DNA from: Betaproteobacteria bacterium | GTDB lineage: Bacteria; Pseudomonadota; Gammaproteobacteria; Burkholderiales; Thiobacillaceae | Direction: 5' to 3' | DNA length: 64,000 nucleotides | Assembly (NCBI GenBank): GCA_016234655.1 | Contig: JACRAU010000031.1 | Location: 110,737 to 174,736 of the forward strand | Shown here: in pieces, positions 9,103 through 18,379 of the stretch | Layout: each line of letters starts with the position of its first letter | How positions within the stretch are numbered: position 1 is the first letter of the stretch | Notes under the pieces: generated by a model | Seen by the model: the letters and a program-made list of their open reading frames with translations, nothing else | What the model was told of the DNA's origin: nothing | Database searches by the model: none | Program-made: the position numbers and the translations under genes

Positions 9103-9300
9103 TTACATCCGGCCTGGCGCGATCAGGCCGGTGTAAGCCCCCGCCATGAGCAACAGGAAAAGCCCGAGCGACAGGCCGATGCGCCAGGTGAGGGCCTTGA
9201 CCGTCCGATTGCCGTCGCCCTTGTCCTTGACCAAATAAACCAGCGCGCTGGCGAGGCTCAGCACGATGATGAGCAGCATGGCGATCACAAGTATGCGCAT
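9103..9300 (-). CDS. DUF2909 twin-transmembrane small protein
   Basis: This 65-residue protein is encoded opposite to the oxidase genes, between subunit III and surf1. It has two hydrophobic helices (residues about 2-23 and 42-60) joined by a charged loop (KDKGDGNRTVKALTWR). That is the DUF2909 twin-membrane pattern regularly found at this position in betaproteobacterial oxidase clusters. The start is chosen because AGAGAGGG precedes the ATG at good spacing; a longer frame upstream lacks family character. Its function is unknown. It is divergent from surf1 across 63 bases. Confidence 0.85.
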   Translation of the reverse strand: MRILVIAMLLIIVLSLASALVYLVKDKGDGNRTVKALTWRIGLSLGLFLLLMAGAYTGLIAPGRM

Positions 9301-9363
9301 GGCATCCCTCTCTTTCCGATGTGTTAATCGATTGGCCCTCTGTGCGGCGCGGCGGTATCCGGC

Positions 9364-10089
9364 ATGAAGATACCGTCTCGCATTGTAGCGTGGATGCCGG
9401 TCGTGGCAGGCCTGGGTGTTTGCCTGTTGGCGGTCTCTTTGGCCCAGTGGCAATTGGGCCGGGCCGAGCAGAAGCGGGCCTTGCAAGCGCGTTGGGACGA
9501 GGGCGAGCGTCGGCAGGCACATGCGCTGTCGATATTACCGGCGCTGTCGGATGCCTGGTTATATCGTCGCGTGCGCTTGAGCGGCCAATTCGCCGATGGC
9601 TATCAGGTCTATCTCGACAATCGGCTGCACAGGGGGCATGCGGGGTTTCATGTCGTGGCGCCGCTTAAGATCGCCGGCGGCGAAGCGGCGGTGCTGGTCA
9701 ATCGCGGTTGGTTGCAAGGTGACCCGGATCGGCGCAATGCGCCTTTTGTCGCGGTGCCGGCAGGGCGGTTGGCCATTGAAGGCATTTTGGTCCGGGCGCA
9801 AACGCGCTACCTGGAGCTTGGCGAGCAAACCGTGCAGGGCGCGGTCTGGCAGAACCTCGATCTCAGGCGTTACCGTGAGTTATATCCCCGACCCTTGTCC
9901 GACTGGTTGGTCCTGCAAACCAATGCGCTGCCGGACGGTTTGGTTCGGGCGTGGCCCAAGCCGGATACCGGCGTCGACAAGCACATCAGTTATGCCGGAC
10001 AGTGGTTTGCCTTGGCGGCGACGGCATTGGCCATGACCCTGATCTACCTTTGGAGGCTTTATCGTGGCCGTAAGCAAGTCGCAGCTTAA
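9364..10089 (+). CDS. SURF1 family cytochrome oxidase assembly protein
   Basis: Surf1 proteins help insert heme a into subunit I. The protein has 241 residues with one membrane helix at each end (about 9-29 and 213-232) around a periplasmic domain. Family hallmarks seen are WQLGRAEQKR, the VNRGWL segment and the C-terminal SYAGQWFALA. It overlaps the next gene by 26 bases, whose ribosome binding site and GTG lie in its last codons. Confidence 0.94.
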   Translation: MKIPSRIVAWMPVVAGLGVCLLAVSLAQWQLGRAEQKRALQARWDEGERRQAHALSILPALSDAWLYRRVRLSGQFADGYQVYLDNRLHRGHAGFHVVAPLKIAGGEAAVLVNRGWLQGDPDRRNAPFVAVPAGRLAIEGILVRAQTRYLELGEQTVQGAVWQNLDLRRYRELYPRPLSDWLVLQTNALPDGLVRAWPKPDTGVDKHISYAGQWFALAATALAMTLIYLWRLYRGRKQVAA

Positions 10090-10624
10090 GCTGCTGTTGG
10101 TCCTCGTCATCTTCATCGCGCCGGTGGTGCTGGCGACCCTGGCCTACCAGTTCTGGCGGCCGGAGGCGCTGTCCAACTACGGCGAGCTGATCGAGCCGGC
10201 GGAGTTCAAGCCGGCGGGCCTGAGCACGGCCTCGGGCGAGGCGCTGGATGCCGCCGTCTTGCGCGGCAAATGGCTGCTCGTCTTGGTGCAGCAGGGCGAG
10301 TGCGACCCGGCCTGCGCGCAGAACTTGTACCTGATGCGGCAGGTGCGTCTGGCGACCGGCAAGGAGCAGCAGCGGCTGGACCGTCTCTTGCTGAGCGACC
10401 GGCCCTTGCCCGAGGCGCTGGCGAAGGAGCATGCCGGCCTGCGGCAGGCGCGCTATGCCGCCGCCGGCGAGTTGGGGGCGTATTTGTCCGAAGCCGCTGC
10501 CGGCGGGCGTATCCACCTGATCGACCCATTGGGCCGCTTCGTGTTGCGCTACCCGCCTCGGGCCGACGGCAGCAAGATGCTGAAGGATGTGCAGCGCCTG
10601 TTGAAATATTCGCGGATCGGCTGA
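10064..10624 (+). CDS. Sco-like thioredoxin-fold membrane protein of the oxidase cluster
   Basis: The start is a GTG preceded by GGAGG inside surf1. The 186-residue protein has one N-terminal membrane helix (about 8-28) and a periplasmic thioredoxin-like domain. Its ECDPACAQN segment keeps the C-x3-C spacing of Sco copper chaperones without the Pro after the second Cys, and the Sco histidine is not obvious. In related clusters this gene is annotated as a transmembrane cytochrome oxidase protein. A role in CuA maturation or thiol reduction is inferred from the fold and context only. Confidence 0.75.
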   Translation: MAVSKSQLKLLLVLVIFIAPVVLATLAYQFWRPEALSNYGELIEPAEFKPAGLSTASGEALDAAVLRGKWLLVLVQQGECDPACAQNLYLMRQVRLATGKEQQRLDRLLLSDRPLPEALAKEHAGLRQARYAAAGELGAYLSEAAAGGRIHLIDPLGRFVLRYPPRADGSKMLKDVQRLLKYSRIG

Positions 10625-10657
10625 TACCGGCAACATAATGACGAATCGAGGTTGAAC

Positions 10658-11545
10658 ATGACGGAACTTGCGATGCATACGACCATGGATCGCGTGCGCG
10701 ACTACCTGGAATTGACTAAGCCACGGGTCGTGGCGTTGATCGTCTTCACCGCGATCATCGGCATGCTGCTGGCCTTGCCCGGCCTGCCGCCGTTGGGCCT
10801 GTTCATCGCCGCGACCATCGGCATCACCTTGGCCGCCGCCGGGGCCGCCGCCTTCAACTGCCTGGTCGAACGCACCATCGACGCCAAGATGGCGCGCACG
10901 CGCGCACGCGCCACCGCGCGCGGCGAGGTCGGCACGCCGCAGGCCCTGGTCTTCGCCGGCATTCTGGCCGGCCTCGGTCTCTCCATGCTGTATGTCTGGG
11001 TCAACCCCTTGACCATGTGGCTGACCCTGCTGACCTTCGTCGGCTATGCCGGTATCTACACCCTATTTCTGAAGCCGGCGACGCCGCAGAACATCGTGAT
11101 CGGCGGTGCCTCGGGCGCCATGCCGCCGGTGTTGGGCTGGGCGGCGATGACCGGCGATGTCGGGCCGGAGGCGCTGTTGTTGTTCCTGATCATCTTCGCT
11201 TGGACGCCGCCGCATTTCTGGGCGCTGGCCCTGTACCGCAAGGACGACTACGAACGCTCCGGCCTGCCCATGCTGCCGGTGACCCATGGCGAGGACTTCA
11301 CCCGCCTGCATATCCTGCTCTACACCATCCTATTGACTGCCGTGACCTTGCTGCCGCTGGCGGTGAATATGGTGGGCATGGTCTACGTGGCCTCGGTATC
11401 GGTGCTGGACGCCATCTTCCTTTGGTTCGCCTGGCGCTTGTACCGCGCCTATTCGGACGACTTGGCCAAGCGCACCTTCGCCTACTCGATCATCTATCTG
11501 AGCCTGTTGTTCGCGGCTCTGTTGATCGATCACGCCCTGGCCTGA
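10658..11545 (+). CDS. cyoE: Protoheme IX farnesyltransferase (heme O synthase)
   Basis: This polytopic membrane prenyltransferase of the UbiA superfamily adds a farnesyl group to heme B, giving heme O. ATG 10658 is chosen over an upstream TTG because GAGG lies six bases before it. The 295-residue product carries the Asp-rich [18 protein letters not shown] motif and about eight or nine helices. ctaA (heme A synthase), which usually sits just upstream in such clusters, is absent here. Confidence 0.96.
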   Translation: MTELAMHTTMDRVRDYLELTKPRVVALIVFTAIIGMLLALPGLPPLGLFIAATIGITLAAAGAAAFNCLVERTIDAKMARTRARATARGEVGTPQALVFAGILAGLGLSMLYVWVNPLTMWLTLLTFVGYAGIYTLFLKPATPQNIVIGGASGAMPPVLGWAAMTGDVGPEALLLFLIIFAWTPPHFWALALYRKDDYERSGLPMLPVTHGEDFTRLHILLYTILLTAVTLLPLAVNMVGMVYVASVSVLDAIFLWFAWRLYRAYSDDLAKRTFAYSIIYLSLLFAALLIDHALA

Positions 11546-11572
11546 TTTGCTGTCTTTGGTCGAATGAATCGC

Positions 11573-11578
11573 TATAAT
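11573..11578 (+). promoter_or_regulatory. -10 element ahead of the Rrf2 regulator
   Basis: TATAAT lies 28 bases before the ATG of the Rrf2 gene, in a 61-base gap after cyoE. No good -35 hexamer is seen at 16-18 bases, which suits an activator-dependent or self-regulated promoter, but this is inference. Confidence 0.45.
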
Positions 11579-11606
11579 CGGACACAAATGTCTTAAGGAG
11601 TCGGGT

Positions 11607-12059
11607 ATGGTCTTGTCGCGCACCAGCCAATACGCCATCCAGGCCTTGATCTACATCGCCACCCAGCCGGCGGGCGAGCCGGTGTTGAACCGCGATATCG
11701 CCGCGCGTCTCAACGTGCCGTCGGCCTATCTGGCCAAGATACTGCAAAACTTGTGCAAGCAGGGTTTGCTGGATTCGTTCCGGGGTCGCTTGGGCGGTTT
11801 TTGCCTGCGCGAAGGCATGCACAAGACCAGCTTGATGCAGGCCCTGGCGCTGACCGAGGGGCCGGACTTCACCAAGAGCTGCATCCTCGGGCTCAAGGAG
11901 TGCTCGGACGAGACCGCCTGCCCGATGCACTTCAAGTGGCTGCCGGTGAAGAAGAAGATCATCGCGCTGCTCGAGGGCATGACCCTGGAAGACCTGGCCA
12001 AGGCGGTGCAGACCGGTAAGTACCGCCTGGCCGACCTGCCGACCGGCGCACTTGCCTGA
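11607..12059 (+). CDS. Rrf2 family transcriptional regulator with cysteine cluster
   Basis: A 150-residue Rrf2-type regulator: the N-terminal winged helix (LSRTSQYAIQALIYIA, then NVPSAYLAKILQNL and RGRLGGF) is followed by a linker with three cysteines spaced C-x6-C-x5-C in SCILGLKECSDETACPMH. Related members (IscR, NsrR, RsrR) bind iron-sulfur clusters through such cysteines and sense NO, redox state or cluster supply. It has its own TATAAT and sits between heme O synthase and a Sco gene, so control of respiratory genes is likely but unproven. AAGGAG precedes the ATG. The sensed signal cannot be told from sequence. Confidence 0.88.
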   Translation: MVLSRTSQYAIQALIYIATQPAGEPVLNRDIAARLNVPSAYLAKILQNLCKQGLLDSFRGRLGGFCLREGMHKTSLMQALALTEGPDFTKSCILGLKECSDETACPMHFKWLPVKKKIIALLEGMTLEDLAKAVQTGKYRLADLPTGALA

Positions 12060-12069
12060 GGGTTCGCCG

Positions 12070-12651
12070 ATGCGTGCACTATTTGCAATCGTGCTGTCGG
12101 CGCTGCTGTTTGGCTGCGGCCCGTCATCGAGCCCGCAATTCAAGGGCACCGACATCACCGGCGCGCCCTTCGGTCGTGGTTTCAGCTTGCAGGACCATAA
12201 CGGCCGGCCGCGCAAGCTGGAGGATTTCAAGGGCAAGGCCGTGGCGATCTTCTTCGGCTATACCCATTGTCCCGATGTCTGCCCAACCACGCTGACCGAT
12301 CTTAAGTCGGCCTTCAAGCTGCTGGGGCCGGAGATGGCGGGGCGCGTGCAGGTCTTGTTCGTGACCGTCGACCCCGAGCGCGACACCCCCGAGGTGCTGG
12401 CCAAATACGTGCCTTATTTTGACCCTACGTTCCTTGGTTTGTATGGCACGGCAGAACAGGTGGCGGAGACGGCACGAGAGTTCAAGGTGCATTACAGCAA
12501 GCACACCGAGTCGGGTGCCAGCGGCTATCTGGTCGATCACACCGCGGCAACTTATGTGTTTGATCCGCAAGGAAGAATCCGTCTGTTTTGGCCATATGGC
12601 TTCCCGGCCTCGGATATGGCGCACGACCTGAAGCAAGCCTTGGCTGAATAG
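12070..12651 (+). CDS. Sco1/SenC/PrrC copper chaperone lipoprotein
   Basis: Sco proteins deliver copper to, and reduce, the CuA site of oxidase subunit II. The start is ATG 12070 rather than an upstream TTG because it gives a clean lipoprotein signal with lipobox LLFGC (Cys16). The 193-residue product has the copper site C67-x3-C71 in [10 protein letters not shown] and His157 in VDHTAA. It follows the Rrf2 gene closely and ends the caa3 block. The next gene, ccoN, has its own promoter. Confidence 0.95.
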   Translation: MRALFAIVLSALLFGCGPSSSPQFKGTDITGAPFGRGFSLQDHNGRPRKLEDFKGKAVAIFFGYTHCPDVCPTTLTDLKSAFKLLGPEMAGRVQVLFVTVDPERDTPEVLAKYVPYFDPTFLGLYGTAEQVAETAREFKVHYSKHTESGASGYLVDHTAATYVFDPQGRIRLFWPYGFPASDMAHDLKQALAE

Positions 12652-12684
12652 CCGGCCGTCTAGTAGCAAATTACCGGTATTGGC

Positions 12685-12713
12685 TTGCGATCAAGGCGGG
12701 GCGCGGCTATACT
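12685..12713 (+). promoter_or_regulatory. Candidate promoter of the ccoNOQP operon
   Basis: TTGCGA (12685-12690) and TATACT (12708-12713) are separated by 17 bases, giving a leader of about 80 bases before ccoN. ATCAA (12690-12694) is a perfect half of an FNR/ANR site, but the other half (TGGCT) is poor and the site is not centred at -41.5, so FNR control is only a possibility. Confidence 0.55.
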
Positions 12714-12799
12714 CCCGCGTCTTTTTGTACAGGTTTTTGCCCCGCGCGTCGTCGTCGGGGCGTGGTTTGAATGATGTGGGCAATCCTTTAGGAGGCGCC

Positions 12800-14245
12800 A
12801 TGGCTGCGACCAGCAACCCGGCTACTGAGCAGTACAACTTCGATATTGTCAGAAAATTCGCCATCATGACCCTGTTCTGGGGCGTGGTTGGCATGTTCGT
12901 CGGCGTCTACATCGCCTCCGAACTGGCCTGGCCCTTCCTGAACTTCGATAGCCCGTATTTCTCCTTCGGGCGCTTCCGCCCGGTGCATACCGGCGGCGTC
13001 ATCTTCGGTTTCGGCGGTTCCGCCCTGTTCGCCACCTCCTATTACGTCGTCCAGCGTACCTGCCAAACGCGCCTGTTCGCGCCCGGTCTCGCCACCTTCA
13101 CCTTCTGGGGCTGGCAGGCGGTAATCGTGCTGGCGGCGCTGTCCTATGTCATGGGCTATAGCCAGGGCAAGGAATACGCCGAGATGGAATGGCCGATCGA
13201 CCTCTTGATCGAGGTCGTTTGGGTGGCTTACCTGATCGTGTTCGTCGGCACCCTGATGAACCGCAAGCAGCCGCACATCTACGTGGCTAACTGGTTCTAC
13301 CTGTCGTTCATCCTGGCCACCGCCCTGCTGCACACCTTCAACAACATCGCCATCCCGGTCGGCCTGTTCACCCTGAAGTCCTACAGCCTGTTCGCCGGCC
13401 CGCAGGACGCGATGACCCAGTGGTGGTATGGACACAACGCCGTGGGCTTCTTCCTGACCGCCGCCTTCCTCGGCATGATGTATTACTTCGTGCCCAAGCA
13501 CGCCGGCCGTCCGGTCTACTCCTATCGCCTGTCCATCGTCCACTTCTGGGCGCTGTCCTTCATGTACATGTGGGTCGGTACCCACCACCTGCACTGGACG
13601 GCCATCCCGGACTGGACCTCGACCCTGGCCGCGACCTTCTCGATCATGCTGCTGCTGCCGTCCTGGGGCGGCATGATCAACGGCATCATGACCCTGTCCG
13701 GCGCCTGGGACAAACTGCGCACCGACCCGGTGATGCGCTTCATGATCGTGGCCCTGTCGTTCTACGGCATGTCCACTTTCGAAGGCCCGCTGATGTCGCT
13801 GAAAGATGTCAACGCCCTGTCGCACTACACCGACTGGACCGTGGGCCACGTCCACTCCGGCGCCCTGGGCTGGGTGGCGATGATCTCCTTCGGTTCGCTG
13901 TATCACATGATCCCGCGCCTGTGGAACACCCAGCTCTATAGCGAGCGCCTGGTGAACGCCCACTTCTGGCTGGCGACCATCGGCGTGCTGCTGTACATCA
14001 CCGCGATGTGGATCTCCGGCATCATGCAGGGCTTGATGTGGCGCGCCTTCGACGACTTCGGCAACCTGCAATACTCCTTCGTCGAGTCGGTCGCCGCGAT
14101 GCATCCGTTCTATGCCATGCGCGCCATCGGCGGCATGTTCTTCCTGACCGGCATGATCATCATGGCCTACAACTGCTTCATGACCATCCGTCAGGCCCAG
14201 CGCGCCGAGCAGGCCGCACCGGCCGTCGCGGTGGCGAGCGCCTGA
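12800..14245 (+). CDS. ccoN: cbb3-type cytochrome c oxidase subunit I
   Basis: CcoN is the heme-copper catalytic subunit of the high-affinity cbb3 oxidase. AGGAGG six bases upstream fixes the ATG at 12800 and gives 481 residues with about 12 helices. Heme and copper histidines are visible in [38 protein letters not shown] and [12 protein letters not shown]. It is the first gene of ccoN-O-Q-P, followed by ccoG. Confidence 0.98.
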   Translation: MAATSNPATEQYNFDIVRKFAIMTLFWGVVGMFVGVYIASELAWPFLNFDSPYFSFGRFRPVHTGGVIFGFGGSALFATSYYVVQRTCQTRLFAPGLATFTFWGWQAVIVLAALSYVMGYSQGKEYAEMEWPIDLLIEVVWVAYLIVFVGTLMNRKQPHIYVANWFYLSFILATALLHTFNNIAIPVGLFTLKSYSLFAGPQDAMTQWWYGHNAVGFFLTAAFLGMMYYFVPKHAGRPVYSYRLSIVHFWALSFMYMWVGTHHLHWTAIPDWTSTLAATFSIMLLLPSWGGMINGIMTLSGAWDKLRTDPVMRFMIVALSFYGMSTFEGPLMSLKDVNALSHYTDWTVGHVHSGALGWVAMISFGSLYHMIPRLWNTQLYSERLVNAHFWLATIGVLLYITAMWISGIMQGLMWRAFDDFGNLQYSFVESVAAMHPFYAMRAIGGMFFLTGMIIMAYNCFMTIRQAQRAEQAAPAVAVASA

Positions 14246-14262
14246 TTTCGGAGACTGTTGGA

Positions 14263-15006
14263 ATGTTCAAGTTCAAGCATGAAAGTCTGGAAACCAACGC
14301 CGGCCTGTTGCTGGTGTTGACCATGCTGGCGATCAGCGTCGGCGGCCTGGTGGAGATCGCGCCGCTGTTCATGATCGATTCGACCATGGAGAAGGTGGAC
14401 GGCGTTCGCCCCTACAGCCCGCTCGAGCAGCGCGGCCGCGATATCTACACCCGCGAGGGCTGCTATACCTGCCACTCGCAGATGATCCGCCCCTTCCGCG
14501 ACGAGCAGTTGCGCTACGGCCATTACTCGTTGGCCTCCGAGTCCAAGTACGACCACCCCTTCCAGTGGGGCTCCAAGCGTACCGGTCCCGACCTGGCCCG
14601 CGTCGGCGGCAAGTATTCCAACGAGTGGCACGTCCAGCACCTGATCAAGCCGACCTCGGTGGTGCCCGAGTCGGTGATGCCGAACTATCCGTGGTTGCAG
14701 TCCACGCCGCTGGATTATTCCGACATCGGCGACCGCATGCGCGCGTTGCGTACCACCGGCGTGCCGTATTCGGCCAATGCCGAGGAATACAAGGCCAACG
14801 TCGAGAAGTTCGGCGAGGCCGTGGCCAAGACCCTGCACATCCCGGACGCCCAGAAGAACCTGATCGCCCAGGCCCAGGAAGGCAACTATGACAGCGACCG
14901 CACCAGCGTCAGCGAGATGGATGCCCTGGTGGCCTATCTCCAGGTGCTGGGCACCATGGTCGACTTCAGGCAGTACAAGCCTGAGGACCTGGTGAAGTAT
15001 CGCTGA
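14263..15006 (+). CDS. ccoO: cbb3-type oxidase monoheme cytochrome c subunit
   Basis: CcoO is the membrane-anchored monoheme cytochrome c of cbb3 oxidase, passing electrons to CcoN. ATG 14263 gives 247 residues with one N-terminal helix (about 13-36) and heme site CYTCH at 67-71 followed by SQMIRPF. The axial Met candidate is in SVMPNYPW. ccoQ follows after one base. Confidence 0.97.
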   Translation: MFKFKHESLETNAGLLLVLTMLAISVGGLVEIAPLFMIDSTMEKVDGVRPYSPLEQRGRDIYTREGCYTCHSQMIRPFRDEQLRYGHYSLASESKYDHPFQWGSKRTGPDLARVGGKYSNEWHVQHLIKPTSVVPESVMPNYPWLQSTPLDYSDIGDRMRALRTTGVPYSANAEEYKANVEKFGEAVAKTLHIPDAQKNLIAQAQEGNYDSDRTSVSEMDALVAYLQVLGTMVDFRQYKPEDLVKYR

Positions 15007-15007
15007 T

Positions 15008-15193
15008 ATGTTGCACTGGCTCGCCCAGGCCGAGAATGCGAAACCCCTCGGCCTGTTGATCTTCTTCATCACCTTCTGCGCCATCGTGCTCTGGGTGTAT
15101 GGCAGCAAGAAGCGGGGCGAGCGGCTGGAAGAGCACAAAAACATCCCGTTCTTAGACGACGAAGACGCATCGAAGGATAAGTCCCATGGTTAA
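15008..15193 (+). CDS. ccoQ: cbb3-type oxidase CcoQ subunit
   Basis: CcoQ is a small single-helix protein that stabilises the cbb3 complex. It has 61 residues, one membrane helix at about 14-31 and a charged cytoplasmic tail. It overlaps the ccoP start by eight bases, so the two are probably coupled. Confidence 0.93.
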   Translation: MLHWLAQAENAKPLGLLIFFITFCAIVLWVYGSKKRGERLEEHKNIPFLDDEDASKDKSHG

Positions 15194-16103
15194 CGAGACC
15201 TCCCGTACCTCAGCGCAGACGACCGGCCACGTCTGGGATAGCGACTTGCAGGAATTCAACAACCCGCTGCCGGCTTGGTGGGTCTACGGTTTCTACATCA
15301 CCATCGCCTTTGCCATTATCTACTGGATCATCTATCCGTCCTGGCCGTTCGGCAAAAGCTTCCTGCCCGGCGTGAGCAAGGTGACCTACGTCAATGCCGA
15401 GGGCAAGGAAGAGGCCTGGCACTGGAACACCCGCGCCAAGCTGTTGAAGGAGACGCAGGACGCGGCGGCCCAGCAGAAGCCCTACTACGACAAGATCGCC
15501 AGCCTGCCCTACGACAAGGTCACGAAAGACCCCGAGCTGTCCAGCTTCGTACTGTCCGCCGGCAAGGCCATCTTCTCCGACAACTGCGCGCCCTGCCACC
15601 AGTCCGGCGGCCAGGGCAAGATCGGCGCCTACCCGAACCTGACCGACGACGATTGGCTCTACGGCGGCAGCTTCGACAAGATCAGCGAGACCCTGCACAA
15701 GGGCCGTCGCGGCTATATGCCGGCCTATGCCGAGGCGCTGGATCCGGCCCAGATCGACGCACTGGCCAATTATGTGTTGAGCCTGTCCGGCCTCAAGGCC
15801 GACGCCGCCAAGGCGGCCGAGGGCAACAAGCTGTTCCATTCGCACGCCGCCGCCTGCTACTACTGCCATGGCGACAACGCCAAGGGCCGCCAAGTGGTCG
15901 GTTCGGCCAACCTGACCGACAAGGTCTGGCTCTGGGCCGATGTGCCGGGCGCGCAGGACGACGCCGGCAAACTGGCCGCTGTGAAGCGGGTGATCGGCAA
16001 CGGCCTGAACCGCGGCGTGATGCCGGCCTGGGACGGCCGCTTGAAGCCGGAACAGATCAAGTTGCTGACGGTCTATGTCCACGAGTTGGGCGGCGGCAAA
16101 TAA
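15186..16103 (+). CDS. ccoP: cbb3-type oxidase diheme cytochrome c subunit
   Basis: CcoP is the diheme cytochrome c that receives electrons for cbb3 oxidase. The 305-residue protein has one membrane helix (about 33-50, WWVYGFYITIAFAIIYWIIY) and two heme sites, CAPCH at 134-138 and CYYCH at 224-228, each followed by a methionine candidate (GYMPAY, GVMPAW). A palindromic terminator-like hairpin follows 32 bases after the stop. Confidence 0.97.
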   Translation: MVNETSRTSAQTTGHVWDSDLQEFNNPLPAWWVYGFYITIAFAIIYWIIYPSWPFGKSFLPGVSKVTYVNAEGKEEAWHWNTRAKLLKETQDAAAQQKPYYDKIASLPYDKVTKDPELSSFVLSAGKAIFSDNCAPCHQSGGQGKIGAYPNLTDDDWLYGGSFDKISETLHKGRRGYMPAYAEALDPAQIDALANYVLSLSGLKADAAKAAEGNKLFHSHAAACYYCHGDNAKGRQVVGSANLTDKVWLWADVPGAQDDAGKLAAVKRVIGNGLNRGVMPAWDGRLKPEQIKLLTVYVHELGGGK

Positions 16104-16135
16104 GGCCCCGTTTCCGGTTTCGTTCGGTACCCGAT

Positions 16136-16158
16136 AAACCCCGGCATGCCGGGGTTTT
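16136..16158. terminator. Palindromic terminator between ccoP and ccoG
   Basis: A perfect 22-base palindrome (16136-16157) of AAACCCCGGCA and its complement forms a GC stem flanked by A and T runs. It lies only 23 bases before the ccoG start, so it may terminate partially, lowering ccoG relative to the structural genes. Confidence 0.75.
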
Positions 16159-16180
16159 GACTTTTCAGGACTGCTGCACA

Positions 16181-17596
16181 GTGCCTCATTCATCTCAAGA
16201 GCTCTACGCCAAGCGCATCCCTATCGTGCCGCGCTCGATCAAGGGCGCATTCCGTAACTTCAAGACCGCCGTCTTGCTGTTGGGCTATACGATCTATTTC
16301 GGGCTGCCCTGGCTGCCTTGGCGGCGCCTGGACGGCGCGCCGCAGGCGGTGATGTTCGATATTCCAGGCCGGCGCTACATGTTGTTCGATCTGGTGGTGC
16401 ACCCGCAGGAGGTATTCTGGCTGGCGCTTTTGTTGTTCATCGCCGCCGTGTTCCTATTCTTCGTGACCGCCCTGGTCGGCCGTGCCTTCTGCGGCTATTT
16501 CTGTTTCCAAACGCTGTGGACCGACGCCTTCATCTGGATCGAACACCTGGTCCAGGGCGAGCGGCCCAAGCGTCTGAACCTGATGAACCGGCCCTGGAGC
16601 GATGGAGAAAAACTGCTCAAGGTCGGGCTGACCCGCGTGCTCTGGTGGCTGCTGTCGTTCTGGACCGCGTTTAGCTTCGTGCTCTACTTCGGCTATGCGC
16701 CCGAGCTGACCGTGGCGTTCTTCACCGGTCAGGCCGCCGGCGCCGCCTACATCACCACGCTGGCGCTGACTATCACGACCTATTTGGCGGCCGGCATGCT
16801 GCGCGAGCACGTCTGCATGTTCATCTGCCCCTATGGCCGGTTCCAGAGCGCGATGTACGATCCAGGCACCTTGTCCGTGCATTACGACCAGCGGCGAGGC
16901 GAGGGCGCTGCCGGCCGGGCGGCGGCGCGCGCGGGCCTGCGCGGCCTGGAAGAGCGGCATGCCCAGGGCCATGGCGATTGCATCGATTGCGGCCTGTGCG
17001 TGCAGGTCTGCCCGGTCGGCATCGACATCCGCCAGGGCATGCAGTTCAAGTGCATCTCCTGCGGCCTGTGCATCGACGCCTGCGACACCATCATGGCGAA
17101 GATGAGCTATCCCAAGGGCCTGATCCGCTACGACTCGGAGACCAACCTGGCGGCCGCCCGGCCCAAACCGGGCCTCGCCATCAAGTGGAAGAACATCAAG
17201 GTGCTCGGCTATGGCGCGTCGATGGTGTTGATGACGGCCTATCTGATATACAGCATCGCGACCCGCCAGAGTTTCGAGCACAGCGTGCAGCAGATACGGC
17301 AGCCGCTGTTCGTCGTGTTGTCCGACGGCAGCATCCGCAACCGCTATCAGATACGCCTGACCAACATCTCCGGCCAGGAAGAGACCTATTCCATCGAGGC
17401 CCGGGGCCTGCCGGCCGGCGCCTTGGACATCGGCAGCTTCAGCCGGGTGACGATCAAGAATGGCAGAAGCGTCATCGTCCAGGCCAGCGTCAAGCTCGAT
17501 CCGGCCCGTGCCCGCAAGCTGGAGCGATTCGAGTTCGTCATCCGCAGCGGCAAGGGCGACAGCGTGACCGACGAGGCGCGCTTCTTCGCCAAGTAA
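16181..17596 (+). CDS. ccoG: Cytochrome c oxidase accessory protein CcoG (FixG/RdxA)
   Basis: CcoG is a polyferredoxin-like membrane protein linked to copper reduction for cbb3 assembly. The GTG at 16181 gives 471 residues; the longer open frame upstream only shadows ccoP. It has about five helices and two [4Fe-4S] motifs, CIDCGLCVQVCPVGIDIR-type and CISCGLCIDACD, with further CFQT and CPYGR cysteines. The C-terminal immunoglobulin-like FixG domain begins near NRYQIRLTN. No ccoI copper ATPase or ccoS follows, unlike many cbb3 clusters. Confidence 0.95.
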   Translation: MPHSSQELYAKRIPIVPRSIKGAFRNFKTAVLLLGYTIYFGLPWLPWRRLDGAPQAVMFDIPGRRYMLFDLVVHPQEVFWLALLLFIAAVFLFFVTALVGRAFCGYFCFQTLWTDAFIWIEHLVQGERPKRLNLMNRPWSDGEKLLKVGLTRVLWWLLSFWTAFSFVLYFGYAPELTVAFFTGQAAGAAYITTLALTITTYLAAGMLREHVCMFICPYGRFQSAMYDPGTLSVHYDQRRGEGAAGRAAARAGLRGLEERHAQGHGDCIDCGLCVQVCPVGIDIRQGMQFKCISCGLCIDACDTIMAKMSYPKGLIRYDSETNLAAARPKPGLAIKWKNIKVLGYGASMVLMTAYLIYSIATRQSFEHSVQQIRQPLFVVLSDGSIRNRYQIRLTNISGQEETYSIEARGLPAGALDIGSFSRVTIKNGRSVIVQASVKLDPARARKLERFEFVIRSGKGDSVTDEARFFAK

Positions 17597-17608
17597 AGAG
17601 AGAGTTCG

Positions 17609-18379
17609 ATGAATCTGCTATTCACCTTGTTCGGGGGCATGCTGGCGACGGCGGCCGTGTATGGCGGCCTGCGCTCCCTGCGCGTCGGCAATTTCTGGGC
17701 GGCGGTCGCGGCGTCGGGCGGCATCGGCCTGGTCTATATCGCGTATGCCGCCGTGGCCCGGCCGGGCCTGGACACGGTGTCCATCCACCTGGTCGCCTAT
17801 CCCACCGTGGCGGTGGTGCTGGCGCAGTTGTACGACACGCGTAAGAACCAGCGCCTGCATTGGGCGCCGCGCCTGATCGTCGGTCTGTTCCTCACGGTCA
17901 GCGTGTTGTTCGGCGGGCTGGCCTATATCTCCAGCCACGGCCTGCCGCAGGCGGTGGCCCAGTGGTTCTTGCCCGGCGCGCAGGGCAAGAGCGTGCATAC
18001 CGGCTTCGCCGGTGTCGTCGAACACGACCGGGAGGCGGCCAAGGGCATAGGCCAGCACCTCAAGGCCGAGCATGCCCTGGCCAGCCTGGGTTGGGAGGTC
18101 GAGGTGGAAGGGGTCGATCGCCTGAGCGCATCGCGTGCCGCCGAGGTCGCGATCAAGCTGCGCGACCGGACGAACCGGGGCGTCGACCCGGCCCGTGTCG
18201 GTCTGGCCTTCGCCCGCCCCGGCCAGCCGGCGGGGGCGGTGTCCCAACTGTCACGGGTCGGCCAGGGTCGTTATCTCGCCCATGTCGGGCCGCTGGAGGC
18301 GGGGACCTGGGTCGCCCATCTGGTCATCGAGGCCGGGACGCGGACTATCGCGATCGAGCGCACGATCGAGGTGCGTTAA
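17609..18379 (+). CDS. FixH-domain membrane protein (CcoH-like)
   Basis: Next to ccoG lies a 256-residue protein with three or four membrane helices in residues 1-107 and a periplasmic beta-rich domain at about 155-256. The latter resembles FixH/CcoH (GWEVEVEGVDRL, VGLAFARPGQ, GTWVAHLVIEAG). Ordinary CcoH has one helix and about 150-170 residues, so this version has an enlarged membrane part. CcoH stabilises cbb3 assembly; that role is inferred from domain and context. It converges on the HDOD gene with a 4-base overlap. Confidence 0.75.
   Translation: MNLLFTLFGGMLATAAVYGGLRSLRVGNFWAAVAASGGIGLVYIAYAAVARPGLDTVSIHLVAYPTVAVVLAQLYDTRKNQRLHWAPRLIVGLFLTVSVLFGGLAYISSHGLPQAVAQWFLPGAQGKSVHTGFAGVVEHDREAAKGIGQHLKAEHALASLGWEVEVEGVDRLSASRAAEVAIKLRDRTNRGVDPARVGLAFARPGQPAGAVSQLSRVGQGRYLAHVGPLEAGTWVAHLVIEAGTRTIAIERTIEVR

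Noticed and set aside
12681..12694. FNR/ANR site ahead of ccoN
   Set aside because: One half (ATCAA) is perfect but the other (TGGCT) matches poorly and the spacing to the -10 does not fit a class II site, so it is kept only as a remark.
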